Shown piece after piece: positions 8,890-19,561 of a DNA stretch of 64,000 bases (within the stretch, counting starts at the first letter, position 1; each line of letters begins with the position of its first letter). The stretch is taken from contig MLAV02000001.1 in assembly GCA_001870995.2 (NCBI GenBank), positions 744,001-808,000 on the forward strand, in the 5' to 3' direction. The notes under the pieces were generated by a model. It did not search any database and had not been told where the DNA came from. It saw only the letters and a program-made list of their open reading frames with translations. The position numbers and the translations under genes were made by a program. The DNA comes from Chitinophaga sp. CB10. GTDB lineage: Bacteria > Bacteroidota > Bacteroidia > Chitinophagales > Chitinophagaceae.

Positions 8890-11800
8890 TTATTGTTTGA
8901 TCGTGCGAATCACTTTCGACTGGCGCTGATCATCGGTTAACCTTATCAGGTAGTAGCCAGGTATTTGAATGCTGCTGCCTGTATTGATTCTTAAAGTTGA
9001 CTTGCCCTGCGGTACCTCGGTGAGCTGCTCGCTGTACACGAGGCGGCCGCTGAGGTCGAATATTTCCACCAGTACCCTGGAATTGCGCGTCATGGTCATA
9101 TCCAGGTTCAGCTCATTCACGAACGGATTCGGGAAGGCCGTCAGGTTGGAGAAGGCAGCGTTGGATGGTTGCCCAATATTAACAGGTGTTACTGCGGTCA
9201 TCAGGTTATTCTGCTGAATCGGCTGCAGGCTGCCGGTAGTAGAGCCCAGTGGCGTTGGCGTAAAGCCCTGTATCACCAGCGCGCCCATGAGGCCGTAGGA
9301 GGCATCCAGCGCCGCGTCTACATCCAGCCTGATTTCCCCGTTGGCATCCGCTTTCACGTTGTAAATGGTAGCGGTACCGGTAGTGTTGATGGAACTGTTT
9401 AACCAGGTAACCAGCTTACCATTGGCGGTGAACCGGGTGTTGCAGTTGATCAGGTCCCTCGCGCTGGAGAACACGGTGAGGTTATACAGCATGGACTGGT
9501 TTAAGCCGGTGATCTTCATGCTCGCATGGCCGCCGCCAAACAGTACATAGTTTTCTGCCATTACCGCATCCGGATATACGCCGGAGTTGTTGCCGGTATT
9601 CATACCTAATCCGCCATATACGCCGAGGAAGTTTTCCAGCATCTCCACGCCAATGCTGGTAGGAGCGCCATTGTCGTCCAGGGCGTTGCTGATCAGCGGA
9701 ATGCCCACCTGAGGCCTGCGGCTGGTGTTGTTCCATGGGAACGGCGCCACGCTGGTTTCGGAGAAGTGGATGTACACGTTCATCGCATACGTGGTGGCGC
9801 TGGCAGCACCGCTGTAATCGGAATACACGCCGGATTTCACGGCACGGATGCGATAGGTGTACTGCGTATTGGCGCTGAGGTTATTATCCGTGTATTCGGT
9901 AACGTTAGCGCCGGTGGTGGCAATCTGCGTTTCTGCGCCGTTGAGCCCTGCTCTCCTGAATACCTGGAAGCCGGTTTCATTATTGCTCCTGTCGGACCAG
10001 GTCAGGTTGATGCGCTTGCTGTTGACAGCCGTCGCGCGCACGCCGGCCGGGCTCACCACGGATACTGCCGGATCATAGGATTCTACAATCAGGGCGTTCA
10101 GGTACGACATCGCATTGGCCGGCAGGCTGGCCGGGCGCAGGAAGCTGATGGTCACCTTGCCGTTCACCGGCGTAATGCCGTTGATCTGGGAAGTTTTACC
10201 AATGTTGTAATTGCCCCTGATCTTCACCGTATCCTGGTTGATGGCAAACCAAGTTTCGGTAGTGCCGCCATAGTTCTGGCTTACAAAGAATACGAAGTTG
10301 TATTTCAAATTATCCTGCAAGCCGCTTACTTCAATATGTTTAGGATCGTTGCCGTTGTTCATGTACCAGGAGGATTCCATCACAGTGTCCGGAACGATGC
10401 CCACATTCTGCCCGGTGTTCATACCGATGTACGTCCACCAGCCGTTGCCGAAGGATTCCTTCAGGGTCACGCTCATGTTGTTAGGCACGTTGTTTTCGTC
10501 CACAGCATTGGAGATGCCGTTGTTTGCTATAGGCGCGCCGATGATGTTGTTCCATGGCGCCGGCGCCGGCCTTTCACCACCCATATTGAAGTAGGTGAGG
10601 GTGGTATAACGGTCGGACACAAATAGCTTGAATGATTTGCTGCTGCTGCCGCCGTGGGTATCTTTCGCGGTAATGGTAACCGTATAGCTGCCCACGTGAT
10701 CAATGGTAGGACTGAATACCAGCTGACCGTTACCGGAACCGCCATCCGTAAACGTTACGAACGATGGGAGGCCCGCCGCCGTAAATGTAAGGCCGGTAAT
10801 ATCGGCAGCGTCATCAGTCGCATGCAGCGTTACAGTAGCCTGGCCGCCTGCGCGGAGTTTCACGTCTGCAATACTATCCAGCACCGGGTTACGGTTAGGG
10901 ACTTTCAATCCTACAATGCCGGTGTACATGCTACCGCCATTGTCGTTAAAGGCGCGCACCTTGTAATAGTATTTGGTATTGCCCACCGCGGAGGAATCCA
11001 GGAAGCCGGTGGCATCCGGCACGGTGGATTTGATCAGGGAGTAGCTGCCCAGGCTGTCCGTACTTCTGAACACCTGGTAGCTGGTTTCATTATAGGCCAC
11101 ATCCGTCCAGTTGAGCTTCGGATAACCGCCGCTGATGACGCCGGTAAAGTTGCCGGGTGTTGCAGGGGCCAGGTTATCGGTATAATACCAGCCCAGCTCA
11201 ATTACGTTAATGAAGCCGGCCTGGGCTGCCGCATTGCGGGTAGCCGCCGCTCTGATCGTACCGGTAGCATCCGGCTTCACGCCATAGAAGTTAGCGGTCT
11301 GGGTAGCGTTGTTTAACTGGTAAATAGGAATACTGTCGTTACCCACGCTGAAGATGGTGGCGGTTTGCGCATTATCTCCGCTCCATACGCTACCAGCATG
11401 GAATTTCAGGTAATAGAGTTTGGAGGTATCCAGGCCGGTCAGCACAATCGGCACATTGGTTTGCGTGTTGAATGCGCCGAAGAAGAGGCAGGTCTTCAGG
11501 ATCACATCCGGGTACGCGCCCTGGTCGTTTGCCTGCGGACCATCATCGCCCCAGAAAAGGTTCCATGCCTGGATGTCGACCCCGATATTCGTTACTTCAC
11601 CCCTGGCATCTTTCAGGTTGCTGGCGCTTAATGTATTCAATAAGTTCCAGGTATCCGGGCCATTGGGGCCTATCAGGTTTTTGTTCATATCTATCAGCAC
11701 GCGGCCATTCGGGCTCGCTTTGCTGACGGTGAGCTTCAGCGTTTTTACATCCGTGCCGCCTTTGTTATCCGTCACGCGCACGGCAATGTTATAGGTGCCG

Positions 11801-14800
11801 GCATCGGTAAAGAACGGTTTGATCGTAGCCGTGCAATTCAGGCCATTGCCCTGCAGGGTCACGAAGGAAGGCAGGTTTTCGCCCGTCCAGGTGTAGGTGT
11901 TGTTGGCATCCTGGTCCGTAGCGCTCAGGCTGATCGCTTTGGTTTCGCCCTCTTTCATACTCACATCGCTGATCGCGCCGAGTACCGGCGGATAATTATC
12001 GTTGATCACGAGCGCAAACGTAGCCGTGTCCTTAGCGCCGTGGGAATCCGTTACGATCACCACGTTGTTGAGATAGGTGCCTTGTTTGTTGTCATCCGTG
12101 GCCACGTTCAGGTAAGGACCATTCGGGCCGTTTACCAGCGTTACGAACAGCGGCAGGTTGACGAAGCTGAAACTAATATCGTCTCCATCCGGATCGCTGG
12201 CCAGCAGCGGTATCTGGATCGGGTTGTCGTACCGGATGGTACGGTTTACCAGCGGCTGTATCACCGGCGGGTTATTAGGCGCGGTAGCAGCAGCGATGTT
12301 GGAGAAACCGGATGTTCCGCCGTCATTCACCGCCCTGACACGGTAATTGTAAGTTTCGTTGGCAAATACGCTGGAGTCCACATAGGTAGCGGTAGCGCCG
12401 CTGGCGGTAAGGGAATCAGCGTAATCCAGGAAGCGGAAGTCCGTGCTGTTAACGCCAATAGAGCGTTGCAGTTCAAACTTCCTTTCAGTAGTCGCATTGT
12501 CCTTAAACGTAAGTTTAATGGTGCGGCCATCCACTACGGCCGTGAGGTTGTCCGGCGCGGTGGGCGCAGCCGGTAAGCCCGCGGTAGCCGCGGTATTCAC
12601 CGGTAAAGTACCATTGTAGAGTGCCAGCGCTTCTGTTGGCGTCAGCGCATAGTCAATTACGGCTACTTCATCCATTAATCCCGTATAGCCGTTCAGGTTA
12701 GTCGCGTTGAATGGCGTAGCAGTTTGCCCCGTAGGGTTGCTGGAGCGGCCCAGGGTAAAGGCCTCCGCACTGGTGGCGGAAATGCTGCCTACATTGCTGC
12801 TGGAAGTGGTGGCCACCCCGTTCACGTACATGGTTATACGGGAACCTGATTTGTACACAATGCTCACATGGTACCAGGTGTTGGTATTGATGCCGGTGCG
12901 CTGTAAAGTAGTGGCGTTGGTGCCGCCGCCAGCGCCCGCTGCCAGCTTGAGTACGGAGCCGTCCAGTTGCAGGGCAATACCATTGCCCCTGCCGCCCTGA
13001 TCCAGGATCAGCTGCCGGGCGTTGGTGGAGGTCGGGTAGATCCACAGGCTGTAAGTCCTTTCCGTATAGGCGCTGCGCAGGTAGGTGGAACCTACGGAAA
13101 TCTGGCTGCTGCTGCTGCCGTTAAACTGGGCGGACTGCCCGCCTTGTGCAGTATTGGACCAGGTAATACCTGCACCGGCAGTGGCATGATTTGCAAAGTA
13201 GCTGCTGTCCGCCGTATTCCCATTGAGCTTCCAGATGGCGGAGTAAGGCAGGGAGTTGGCCTGCGCGGAAGTACCCGCCTTGTTAGCGGCCGCCACGCGG
13301 TAATAGTAGCGGGTGGCAGGCTGCACCTGGTTGTCGGTAAACGTGGTAACGTTAGCGTCTGCACGGCCGATCATCTGGAACGTACCCTGTTGGGTATTGC
13401 TCCGGTATATTTCAAATGCTTCTTCGTTGTTGCTGTTATCTGTCCAGGTAATGGTAACGTTTTTATAACCGTTGGCTACAGCGTTAATGTTGGCAGGAGC
13501 GGCCGGCGGGTTGCCGGTTGCGGTAGAATCCTGTACCAGGTAGGCAGGGTCAATTTCCGTATAGGAACCGCTGGTGCCGCGGCGCCATAACACGCGCATC
13601 ACCTGGTCGCCGGTGGCCTCAAAGAAGGTGGCTGTAATAGGCGCCACCTGGCCAGCCGTGAGGGAGACGCCGTTGCTGGTGACCGTTGTAGCTGCATGCA
13701 GGCCGTCGTTGGTCACAATGGCGGTGGCATTTGGACTATAAGCCGTATTCAGGTATAGCTTACTGCCATCATCCGAATAGGTCTGGAAATAGTAAGTGCC
13801 GGTTACAGGTACGCGCAGGTATGCCGTCCACTTCATGGCAAAGTTATCGTCCCTGTTGCGGACGCTGAGGTCCGTGGTAGTGCTGTAGCCGGTTTTAACG
13901 GGCGTCAGGTTATTGAAGTTGGGTAACTGGGTCAGACTACCCGTTTCGTAGTATGCGTAGTTCCAGCCCCTTTGCACCGCGCTTACGGCTAATTGCGCGC
14001 TCGGCGCTGAAGCGTTGCCGCTAACATCTCTCGCTATCACATAAACCGTATAGGTCTGTTTTAAATTCAAACCGGAGAGGATCACATTCCGCGTAGCGCT
14101 GTCGGTAGTATAGCTCTTCACACCGTCCACATACACATCATACCCGGCAATGCCTACATCATCAGTGGAAGGATCCCATGCAACCGGGATGGAAGTACCG
14201 GCGGATACGCCCTGCGCGCGCAGGTTAGTGGGCGCTGTAGGCGGGTTCGGGTCCGCAATGGTAACGCCGTGCACCTCCCTGGAAACAGGGCCGGCAGCGT
14301 TGTTGTTGATCGGCCGGATGATATAGTAGTAATCGGTATTTGGCAGCAAGCCCTCGTCCGTATAGGTCACCACATCAGCCGGCACTTTGGCTACCATTGT
14401 ATAAGGCCCGCCGCTGGTGCGGGAGCGGTACACTTCAAATAAGGTTTCATTGTACGCAGGGGTGGCCTTGTCCGTCCAGTCCAGCCGCAGCGCAGTTTTT
14501 GATACAGGCGTTGCCGTAAGTGACTGGATGCCGTCAGGGCCGTTCGGGCCCACCGCGTTGATCACGGTATAAGGTGCGGAAGGATTGCTGGAACAGCCAT
14601 ACTGCTCTGTAACGCGCACCGTATAAGCGCCTACCACGCTGGTGGTAAAGGTACTGTCCGTACTCACCACCTGGTTATCCTGGTTGGTCCAGGTATAGTT
14701 GACGTAACCGGGAGGTACTACCAGCGTTACAGTTGTGCTGCCATCCGGCGAAGGCAGTACGTTGCTCTTCAGTCCGCGTGTAGTAATCGGCGGCGTTTGC

Positions 14801-15909
14801 GTAGGCGCTTTGATTTTTACTTCCAGCGGAGTGGGGGAGAACTCCGTCCAGTTGACGCCGTCCCGGGTTACACTCACGCTGTAAACGCCCAGGCTGCTGA
14901 CGTTGATTTGATTGCCTTGCGCGGTATCTATCAGCACGCCGTTTCGGCGCCATCTATAACCGGCAAAGCCCGGCGCAATGCCGATGGTCAGGTTCACGGG
15001 GTCGCCTTCACAAAATTCGGAACGCCCGCCGAGCGGCCATGGCGTCAATATATGCGCTCTGTTCATGAAAGGGAGAAAGTCTGCTTCCGCCCAGGCATGA
15101 TACCAGGTATCGTGCGCCACATTGGGATATATCGTATAGCGCATATTCGCGCCTTTATTTTTCGCGGCATTGTAAATAGAGGTGGCGGTCCATTCAGAAG
15201 GAGAGCCGTCCAGCTGTCCCTGAAACAGCCATACCGGCGTGAATTTAAATTTATCGATCACCGTAGTCAGCTCAATCCCTGCGGAACTCATGGGCAGGGA
15301 GGCGGCGATGTAGGTTGGATTTTTCAGCATGAAGTCCCATGTGCCGGAACCTCCGCTGGATAAGCCGTTGTCGATCACTCTCAGCAGATCCACCTTGTTG
15401 TTCACTGCCATATAGTCCAGTATCTCGCGCACTCTCGTCAGCTCAAAATCAGTCCAGTAGCCGCTTACGCTCTGCGGGTATATGAGGAAGCCATCAAATG
15501 CCCCGCTGGTCACATATTGGCTAAACAGGTAGCCGCCATGATACAGCTGGTACTCATTATCCTGTATAGGGCCCGCTTCGCCGCGGCCGGCAAAGAACAG
15601 GAATACGGGATATTTTTTTCCATCGTTGGCGGTGTGATTGTAGGTTTTGGGAAATTGTACCCTGAAGGCCATCCCGCGGTAGATGTATGCTTTCAGCGCT
15701 GTGGATTTCCAGCCGTTGGGCATTTCATTACTGCGGTCGCGGCAAATCCATTTACCTATCTGGCCTTCCACCGGTTGCGCCGGCAGCGGCCCGCTGGTAT
15801 AACGGACTACAGGATCGTTGGGGTCAATGACGCTCTGCGCAACCGCTATCCTTGCAGTCAGCAGGATCGCGCAGAACAGTAGTTGTAGAAATTTTTGCAT
15901 AACATTCAT
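8890..15909 (-). CDS. Giant secreted multidomain esterase-like protein with T9SS sorting domain
   Basis: A 2339-residue protein with a signal peptide (about 1-24). Residues 70-290 are an alpha/beta-hydrolase of the PHB-depolymerase/feruloyl-esterase type: nucleophile S184 in GLSSG, likely acid D234 and H266. Then, roughly: Ig-like 290-455, FN3 458-553 and 560-640, PA14 646-790, FN3 803-883, LamG-like 890-1100, FN3 1118-1213, two cadherin/Ig-like repeats 1213-1393, an unnamed module 1401-1577, FN3, Ig-like, a second module 1767-1945, FN3, a third module 2041-2213 and a T9SS C-terminal domain 2260-2339 ending in a typical KVIRTIKQ. It should be surface-anchored or secreted. Substrate unknown; many domains suggest glycan binding. 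It lies inside the polysaccharide region. Confidence 0.85.
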   Translation of the reverse strand: MNVMQKFLQLLFCAILLTARIAVAQSVIDPNDPVVRYTSGPLPAQPVEGQIGKWICRDRSNEMPNGWKSTALKAYIYRGMAFRVQFPKTYNHTANDGKKYPVFLFFAGRGEAGPIQDNEYQLYHGGYLFSQYVTSGAFDGFLIYPQSVSGYWTDFELTRVREILDYMAVNNKVDLLRVIDNGLSSGGSGTWDFMLKNPTYIAASLPMSSAGIELTTVIDKFKFTPVWLFQGQLDGSPSEWTATSIYNAAKNKGANMRYTIYPNVAHDTWYHAWAEADFLPFMNRAHILTPWPLGGRSEFCEGDPVNLTIGIAPGFAGYRWRRNGVLIDTAQGNQINVSSLGVYSVSVTRDGVNWTEFSPTPLEVKIKAPTQTPPITTRGLKSNVLPSPDGSTTVTLVVPPGYVNYTWTNQDNQVVSTDSTFTTSVVGAYTVRVTEQYGCSSNPSAPYTVINAVGPNGPDGIQSLTATPVSKTALRLDWTDKATPAYNETLFEVYRSRTSGGPYTMVAKVPADVVTYTDEGLLPNTDYYYIIRPINNNAAGPVSREVHGVTIADPNPPTAPTNLRAQGVSAGTSIPVAWDPSTDDVGIAGYDVYVDGVKSYTTDSATRNVILSGLNLKQTYTVYVIARDVSGNASAPSAQLAVSAVQRGWNYAYYETGSLTQLPNFNNLTPVKTGYSTTTDLSVRNRDDNFAMKWTAYLRVPVTGTYYFQTYSDDGSKLYLNTAYSPNATAIVTNDGLHAATTVTSNGVSLTAGQVAPITATFFEATGDQVMRVLWRRGTSGSYTEIDPAYLVQDSTATGNPPAAPANINAVANGYKNVTITWTDNSNNEEAFEIYRSNTQQGTFQMIGRADANVTTFTDNQVQPATRYYYRVAAANKAGTSAQANSLPYSAIWKLNGNTADSSYFANHATAGAGITWSNTAQGGQSAQFNGSSSSQISVGSTYLRSAYTERTYSLWIYPTSTNARQLILDQGGRGNGIALQLDGSVLKLAAGAGGGTNATTLQRTGINTNTWYHVSIVYKSGSRITMYVNGVATTSSSNVGSISATSAEAFTLGRSSNPTGQTATPFNATNLNGYTGLMDEVAVIDYALTPTEALALYNGTLPVNTAATAGLPAAPTAPDNLTAVVDGRTIKLTFKDNATTERKFELQRSIGVNSTDFRFLDYADSLTASGATATYVDSSVFANETYNYRVRAVNDGGTSGFSNIAAATAPNNPPVIQPLVNRTIRYDNPIQIPLLASDPDGDDISFSFVNLPLFVTLVNGPNGPYLNVATDDNKQGTYLNNVVIVTDSHGAKDTATFALVINDNYPPVLGAISDVSMKEGETKAISLSATDQDANNTYTWTGENLPSFVTLQGNGLNCTATIKPFFTDAGTYNIAVRVTDNKGGTDVKTLKLTVSKASPNGRVLIDMNKNLIGPNGPDTWNLLNTLSASNLKDARGEVTNIGVDIQAWNLFWGDDGPQANDQGAYPDVILKTCLFFGAFNTQTNVPIVLTGLDTSKLYYLKFHAGSVWSGDNAQTATIFSVGNDSIPIYQLNNATQTANFYGVKPDATGTIRAAATRNAAAQAGFINVIELGWYYTDNLAPATPGNFTGVISGGYPKLNWTDVAYNETSYQVFRSTDSLGSYSLIKSTVPDATGFLDSSAVGNTKYYYKVRAFNDNGGSMYTGIVGLKVPNRNPVLDSIADVKLRAGGQATVTLHATDDAADITGLTFTAAGLPSFVTFTDGGSGNGQLVFSPTIDHVGSYTVTITAKDTHGGSSSKSFKLFVSDRYTTLTYFNMGGERPAPAPWNNIIGAPIANNGISNAVDENNVPNNMSVTLKESFGNGWWTYIGMNTGQNVGIVPDTVMESSWYMNNGNDPKHIEVSGLQDNLKYNFVFFVSQNYGGTTETWFAINQDTVKIRGNYNIGKTSQINGITPVNGKVTISFLRPASLPANAMSYLNALIVESYDPAVSVVSPAGVRATAVNSKRINLTWSDRSNNETGFQVFRRAGLNGAETQIATTGANVTEYTDNNLSANTQYTYRIRAVKSGVYSDYSGAASATTYAMNVYIHFSETSVAPFPWNNTSRRPQVGIPLISNALDDNGAPTSIGVEMLENFLGVYGGLGMNTGNNSGVYPDAVMAENYVLFGGGHASMKITGLNQSMLYNLTVFSSARDLINCNTRFTANGKLVTWLNSSINTTGTATIYNVKADANGEIRLDVDAALDASYGLMGALVIQGFTPTPLGSTTGSLQPIQQNNLMTAVTPVNIGQPSNAAFSNLTAFPNPFVNELNLDMTMTRNSRVLVEIFDLSGRLVYSEQLTEVPQGKSTLRINTGSSIQIPGYYLIRLTDDQRQSKVIRTIKQ

Positions 15910-16277
15910 GTTTATGAACAGGGACAGTGATTTGCGCTGTAACTATCCGTTCGCGTGCAGGCATACAAGTATGGCTATACGAAAACGCATGAATTTCACG
16001 GGAGATGGCAAAAATTAAATGATGGTGGATTGGGGATTTATTCCAAACCGTGTTGGCTTTAGCGAAGGATAAGGCGAATTATTGGTTGTGTATATTACTG
16101 GGGTACCATAGACAGGGCGCAATAGCGCAGTATTGCATCATCAATGCCTGGTATATCCGGTATCGGCCGCTAATTTACTGCGGCCCCTCAAAATTATATA
16201 TCTTTTTAGGCAAAACCTATTTTTTTGTTAGGGAACGCATCGAATCTGCGGTTAAATGTTACTGCTGAATTTATACT
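15910..16277. other. Intergenic region upstream of the giant hydrolase gene
   Basis: No convincing gene. The part near 16190-16240 is AT-rich and on the minus strand contains TAATTTTG, a match to the Bacteroidota -7 element TAnnTTTG, but the nearest upstream TTTG is only 14 bases away rather than 19-21. A promoter for the minus-strand giant gene probably lies somewhere here; I cannot place it with confidence. Confidence 0.4.
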
Positions 16278-17450
16278 TCAGTTTTGCACGGCGCGTTCCG
16301 CTCTCTCCCAGATGGCCGACTGCCGGCCGCGTATAAAGCGTCCGAAACCCTTATATACTGCAATATTCATGAATACGAAATAAAAGGGAATATAAAAGTA
16401 TTTGATTTTCACATCGTGCAAGGCCAGCTGATAGCCCGTATAGGCGGCCCCGTAAAAGCATCCCTGCAAAATAAGCAATAGCAGGTACGTATAACCGCCG
16501 CCGTTAAACACAATCGCCACATTGCTCAGCAGCAACAGCGCCAGGCAGAGCGGCGCGAGCGTCCACCGCAGCACCCGGTGGGATACATACTGCCACGTGA
16601 TCTTCGGGTAGCGGAAGATGTTGAGCAAAGGCGCAAGGCGCACAATACTCTGGAACCCGCCGGCGGCAATGCGCACCTTCCTTTTGAATTCCTCCTTCAG
16701 CGAAGCAGAGGGGGATTCCATCGCATAAGCGCCCGGTTCGTAGGCTACTTTGTAGCCTTGTTTATTTATATTGAAAGAGATGATAAAGTCGTCCAGGATT
16801 GTATCCACGGGGATGGGGGCGTAGAGCGCCGTGCGCACTGCCAGTAGCTCGCCTGCCGCGCCCATTACACTGTACAGCTCAGCATCCCATTGCTTCAACC
16901 GCGACTCGTATTTCCAGTACATCCCTTCGCCAACGCCTTCGCTGCCGCTGTTTTCGTGGGTGATCACCTTTTTCTCTCCCGCCACAGCGCCTACTTCCGG
17001 ATCGCTGAAATGCCTCACCAGCTGCCGCACCGCAGCCCTGTTCAGCAAAGTATTGGCATCTGAAAAAATTACGATTTCCGTATCCACCAGCGCCATGGCG
17101 CGATTGATGGCAGCGGTCTTCCCGCTGCGGGCCGGCTCGTACAACAACCGGATATTCGCATATTGACTAATGACCTGGTTGGTAGCATCGGTACTGCCAT
17201 CCGTTACAAATACAATCCGGAATTTATCCGCCGGGTATTCCAGCTCCAGGGTGTTGGCAATCTTATGCCGGATGAATGCGCCTTCGTTGTAAGCCGCCAC
17301 CATAAAGGTAACCTGCGGTTCAAATGTCGCAATTGTACTGCGCTTACGCGTGAACAACCGTTTTACCCGCAGCGCCAGGTATAACAGTAACCCATACCCG
17401 ATATAACTATAAAAGACGATGAGCAAACTAAGCAGGCATACTAATTTCAT
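16278..17450 (-). CDS. Membrane-anchored family 2 glycosyltransferase
   Basis: A 390-residue protein: an N-terminal TM (about 3-22), then a GT-A domain with MVAAYNEGAFIRHK, FVTDGSTDAT and the metal-binding-type IFSDANTLL. A C-terminal part with DDFIISFNINKQGYKVAYEP and an EEFKRKVRIAAGG block is followed by three or four membrane segments. This layout fits processive or lipid-linked-sugar GT2 enzymes acting at the cytoplasmic membrane face. It lies 9 bases downstream of the GT-C-like gene 17460-18707 in the same operon. Confidence 0.85.
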   Translation of the reverse strand: MKLVCLLSLLIVFYSYIGYGLLLYLALRVKRLFTRKRSTIATFEPQVTFMVAAYNEGAFIRHKIANTLELEYPADKFRIVFVTDGSTDATNQVISQYANIRLLYEPARSGKTAAINRAMALVDTEIVIFSDANTLLNRAAVRQLVRHFSDPEVGAVAGEKKVITHENSGSEGVGEGMYWKYESRLKQWDAELYSVMGAAGELLAVRTALYAPIPVDTILDDFIISFNINKQGYKVAYEPGAYAMESPSASLKEEFKRKVRIAAGGFQSIVRLAPLLNIFRYPKITWQYVSHRVLRWTLAPLCLALLLLSNVAIVFNGGGYTYLLLLILQGCFYGAAYTGYQLALHDVKIKYFYIPFYFVFMNIAVYKGFGRFIRGRQSAIWERAERAVQN

Positions 17451-17459
17451 GTTGGATAA

Positions 17460-18707
17460 CTATCTGAAAAGGAAATAGGTTTCGAGCGATAATAAGCCGA
17501 TGATCATCCCCAGCGCAAAGCGAACGCTTTTGCCATAGGTGAACCGGTCATAAGGTACGAGCAGTAATACCATAAACGCGGCGGCCTGCCCTACATAGCG
17601 GGAGCTGAACAAATGAGTGACTTTCAGGTTGGTGGCCAGCATCAGCATGGCGCAGCAGAGCAGGAAGAGGAACACCGGGTCCGACTTGCGCAGCCACGCC
17701 TGCCATCCGGCGCAGGCAATATAATAAATGGCCACCGTGGCCAGCGCCGGCGATATCACATAAGGATACAACGCCGTAAGCGCCGGCGGAAATATTTTGC
17801 CCACAGCCTTACTAAGCGGCGCAAAACTGTAATGCAGCACAGTAATATTCAACACGAGCAGCAAGAGGTATAAAACCACGAGGCCTGTCAGGATCCGCCG
17901 GTTGGTCACAAACCAGGCCGGCGCAATAAGGAGCGTGATCAGCGCGCCATAGGCAAACGCGAGGATGCCATGCCAGAGATTGATCCCGCCGGCGCTTACC
18001 AGTGCCTGCTTTGGCGGCACGAGCCCCTGCCAGATGATAAACACGGGCAGGCATATACTAAGTGCAATCACGGTGTATAAGCCTATACTTATCCAGGTCC
18101 GCCGCTGGCGCCTGTAATACCATAATAATATATAGGAAGACGGAATAAGTACCAGGAAAGGACTACGCCCCAATATAGCCAGCCCTGCTGCTATCCCTGC
18201 CAGCGCTGCGTAGGCGGCGGTGCGCAACGCCGTTCCTTCTGGCCTGTTCACGCTCTGCAATAACCAGTACACCGCCAGTGTAGAAAAAAAGAGGGGAGGT
18301 ATCTCCGTCAGCGCCATCCCGGATATCTGCCAGATCATAGGCGCCGCCATGATGTTCAATGCATATATCATCGCAGTATTCGCATTTATCTTGTAATGCA
18401 AAGTGATGATTCGTATAAGCATGAAGGTTATCCCCGCCAGCAACGTCATGTTCACCAAACGGATACCGGGAGTTTGCCAGTGTGTAATGCCATATAAAGG
18501 GTAGTGGATGAGTTGATACAGGGGGCCAGGCGCCTGGTCGTTCATTTCCAGCAGGAAGGTACGGGAAAGGCCCACCCGGTCAAACAGGTAAAGGTTGCGC
18601 ACAAACAGCGGCTCGTCAAACAAAGGCGGCTGCCGGTGCAGAATGGTAATGAGCAGTAATAATGCGTAACCACCAATTCCAAGTATCAGTAAAAGTCTTC
18701 GTTCCAT
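17460..18707 (-). CDS. Polytopic membrane protein, GT-C-like
   Basis: About 415 residues with about 11 hydrophobic segments when started at the ATG at 18707 (MERRLLLILGIGGYALLLL, a natural charged-then-hydrophobic N-terminus). A start at 18779 would add 24 residues of unlikely sequence. An acidic pair in PPLFDEPLFVRNLY sits just after TM1, as in GT-C glycosyltransferases of the ArnT/PMT type. Paired with the GT2 gene downstream. A role in glycan transfer is inferred from topology and context; no specific family is recognised. Confidence 0.65.
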   Translation of the reverse strand: MERRLLLILGIGGYALLLLITILHRQPPLFDEPLFVRNLYLFDRVGLSRTFLLEMNDQAPGPLYQLIHYPLYGITHWQTPGIRLVNMTLLAGITFMLIRIITLHYKINANTAMIYALNIMAAPMIWQISGMALTEIPPLFFSTLAVYWLLQSVNRPEGTALRTAAYAALAGIAAGLAILGRSPFLVLIPSSYILLWYYRRQRRTWISIGLYTVIALSICLPVFIIWQGLVPPKQALVSAGGINLWHGILAFAYGALITLLIAPAWFVTNRRILTGLVVLYLLLLVLNITVLHYSFAPLSKAVGKIFPPALTALYPYVISPALATVAIYYIACAGWQAWLRKSDPVFLFLLCCAMLMLATNLKVTHLFSSRYVGQAAAFMVLLLVPYDRFTYGKSVRFALGMIIGLLSLETYFLFR

Positions 18708-19138
18708 AGATATTATCAGGGATTTGGGATTGGAGATAACGGCATCAGGTATAATTGGGAGGGTAAAATTATAAATCAATATCAGTATTTCAAAATCAGC
18801 GGTGGGAATTTAATCGCTCGTACAACCCCGGTTTTAACACTTACGACTGAAATTGATGCATTCACCCGGAAAAAAATATCCTTCACAAAAAAGAAAGTAT
18901 GTAAATTACAAAGAATTATAATTTTACACTCAATCTAAATCGCCTGGTTGTGGCGTCCTGATTTTTGAATAACAACCTATGACCCTGAGATCACCGTATC
19001 TCCGCAAGTATCCTCCGAGAAACCACCTTTATTATCTGATATTTTCGACCACATCCCATTTAAAGCCTTCTCATGGTTGCGCTGCCGCATTGGCTGTATC
19101 CATGCTGACAATCCAAACCATTTAAACAAGAAGGTGGA
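18708..19138. other. Divergent intergenic region between two polysaccharide blocks
   Basis: Separates the minus-strand GT-C gene from the plus-strand regulator/glycosyltransferase operon and should hold both promoters. The stretch near 18890-18940 is very AT-rich. A 48-codon frame at 18979-19125 has no recognisable features. A purine-rich AAGGTGG lies just before the ATG at 19139. I see no exact TTTG/TAnnTTTG pair. Confidence 0.4.
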
Positions 19139-19528
19139 ATGAAAAAGAAAGTATTAATTATTGATGACAGCATACCTATCAGGTTTTTACTGGAAGCAAT
19201 CTTCAGTAAGAATTATCATGTGATTTCTGCGCAGGACGGACTGGTAGCTATGTCGTGGCTGGCCAAAGGAAACACACCGGACCTGATCATTACCGACTTA
19301 CAAATGCCTAATATAGACGGATATGAACTGATCCAGTTCCTGTCCGACAGCAACCTATACCGCGATATCCCTGTTGTCGTATTGTCCGCATGTAACGATG
19401 CCGATACCACCGCGACAGTCAACAGATACCAGAATGTTCAGGCTTTTTTCAGCAAACCGTTTGATCCCGTTCAGTTGTCGGCCTCCGTGGCGGATATCCT
19501 CAGCGGACAACTGGCCGCTGCCTTTTAA
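19139..19528 (+). CDS. Single-domain response regulator
   Basis: A 129-residue CheY-like receiver domain with no output domain. It keeps the acidic pair DD at 9-10, phospho-acceptor D53 in LIITDLQMP, the switch Ser in VVVLSAC and the Lys in FFSKPF, so it should be phosphorylatable. It is the first gene of the plus-strand glycosyltransferase operon, 33 bases before a sugar transferase that itself carries a degenerate receiver domain. It could control that enzyme by direct contact. No cognate kinase is adjacent. Confidence 0.9.
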   Translation: MKKKVLIIDDSIPIRFLLEAIFSKNYHVISAQDGLVAMSWLAKGNTPDLIITDLQMPNIDGYELIQFLSDSNLYRDIPVVVLSACNDADTTATVNRYQNVQAFFSKPFDPVQLSASVADILSGQLAAAF

Positions 19529-19561
19529 AAGCTGATGATTGTTTAACGCCAAATCGTAATT

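Noticed and set aside
18979..19125. A 48-codon frame before the response-regulator gene
   Set aside because: No recognisable features; the composition differs from neighbouring genes.
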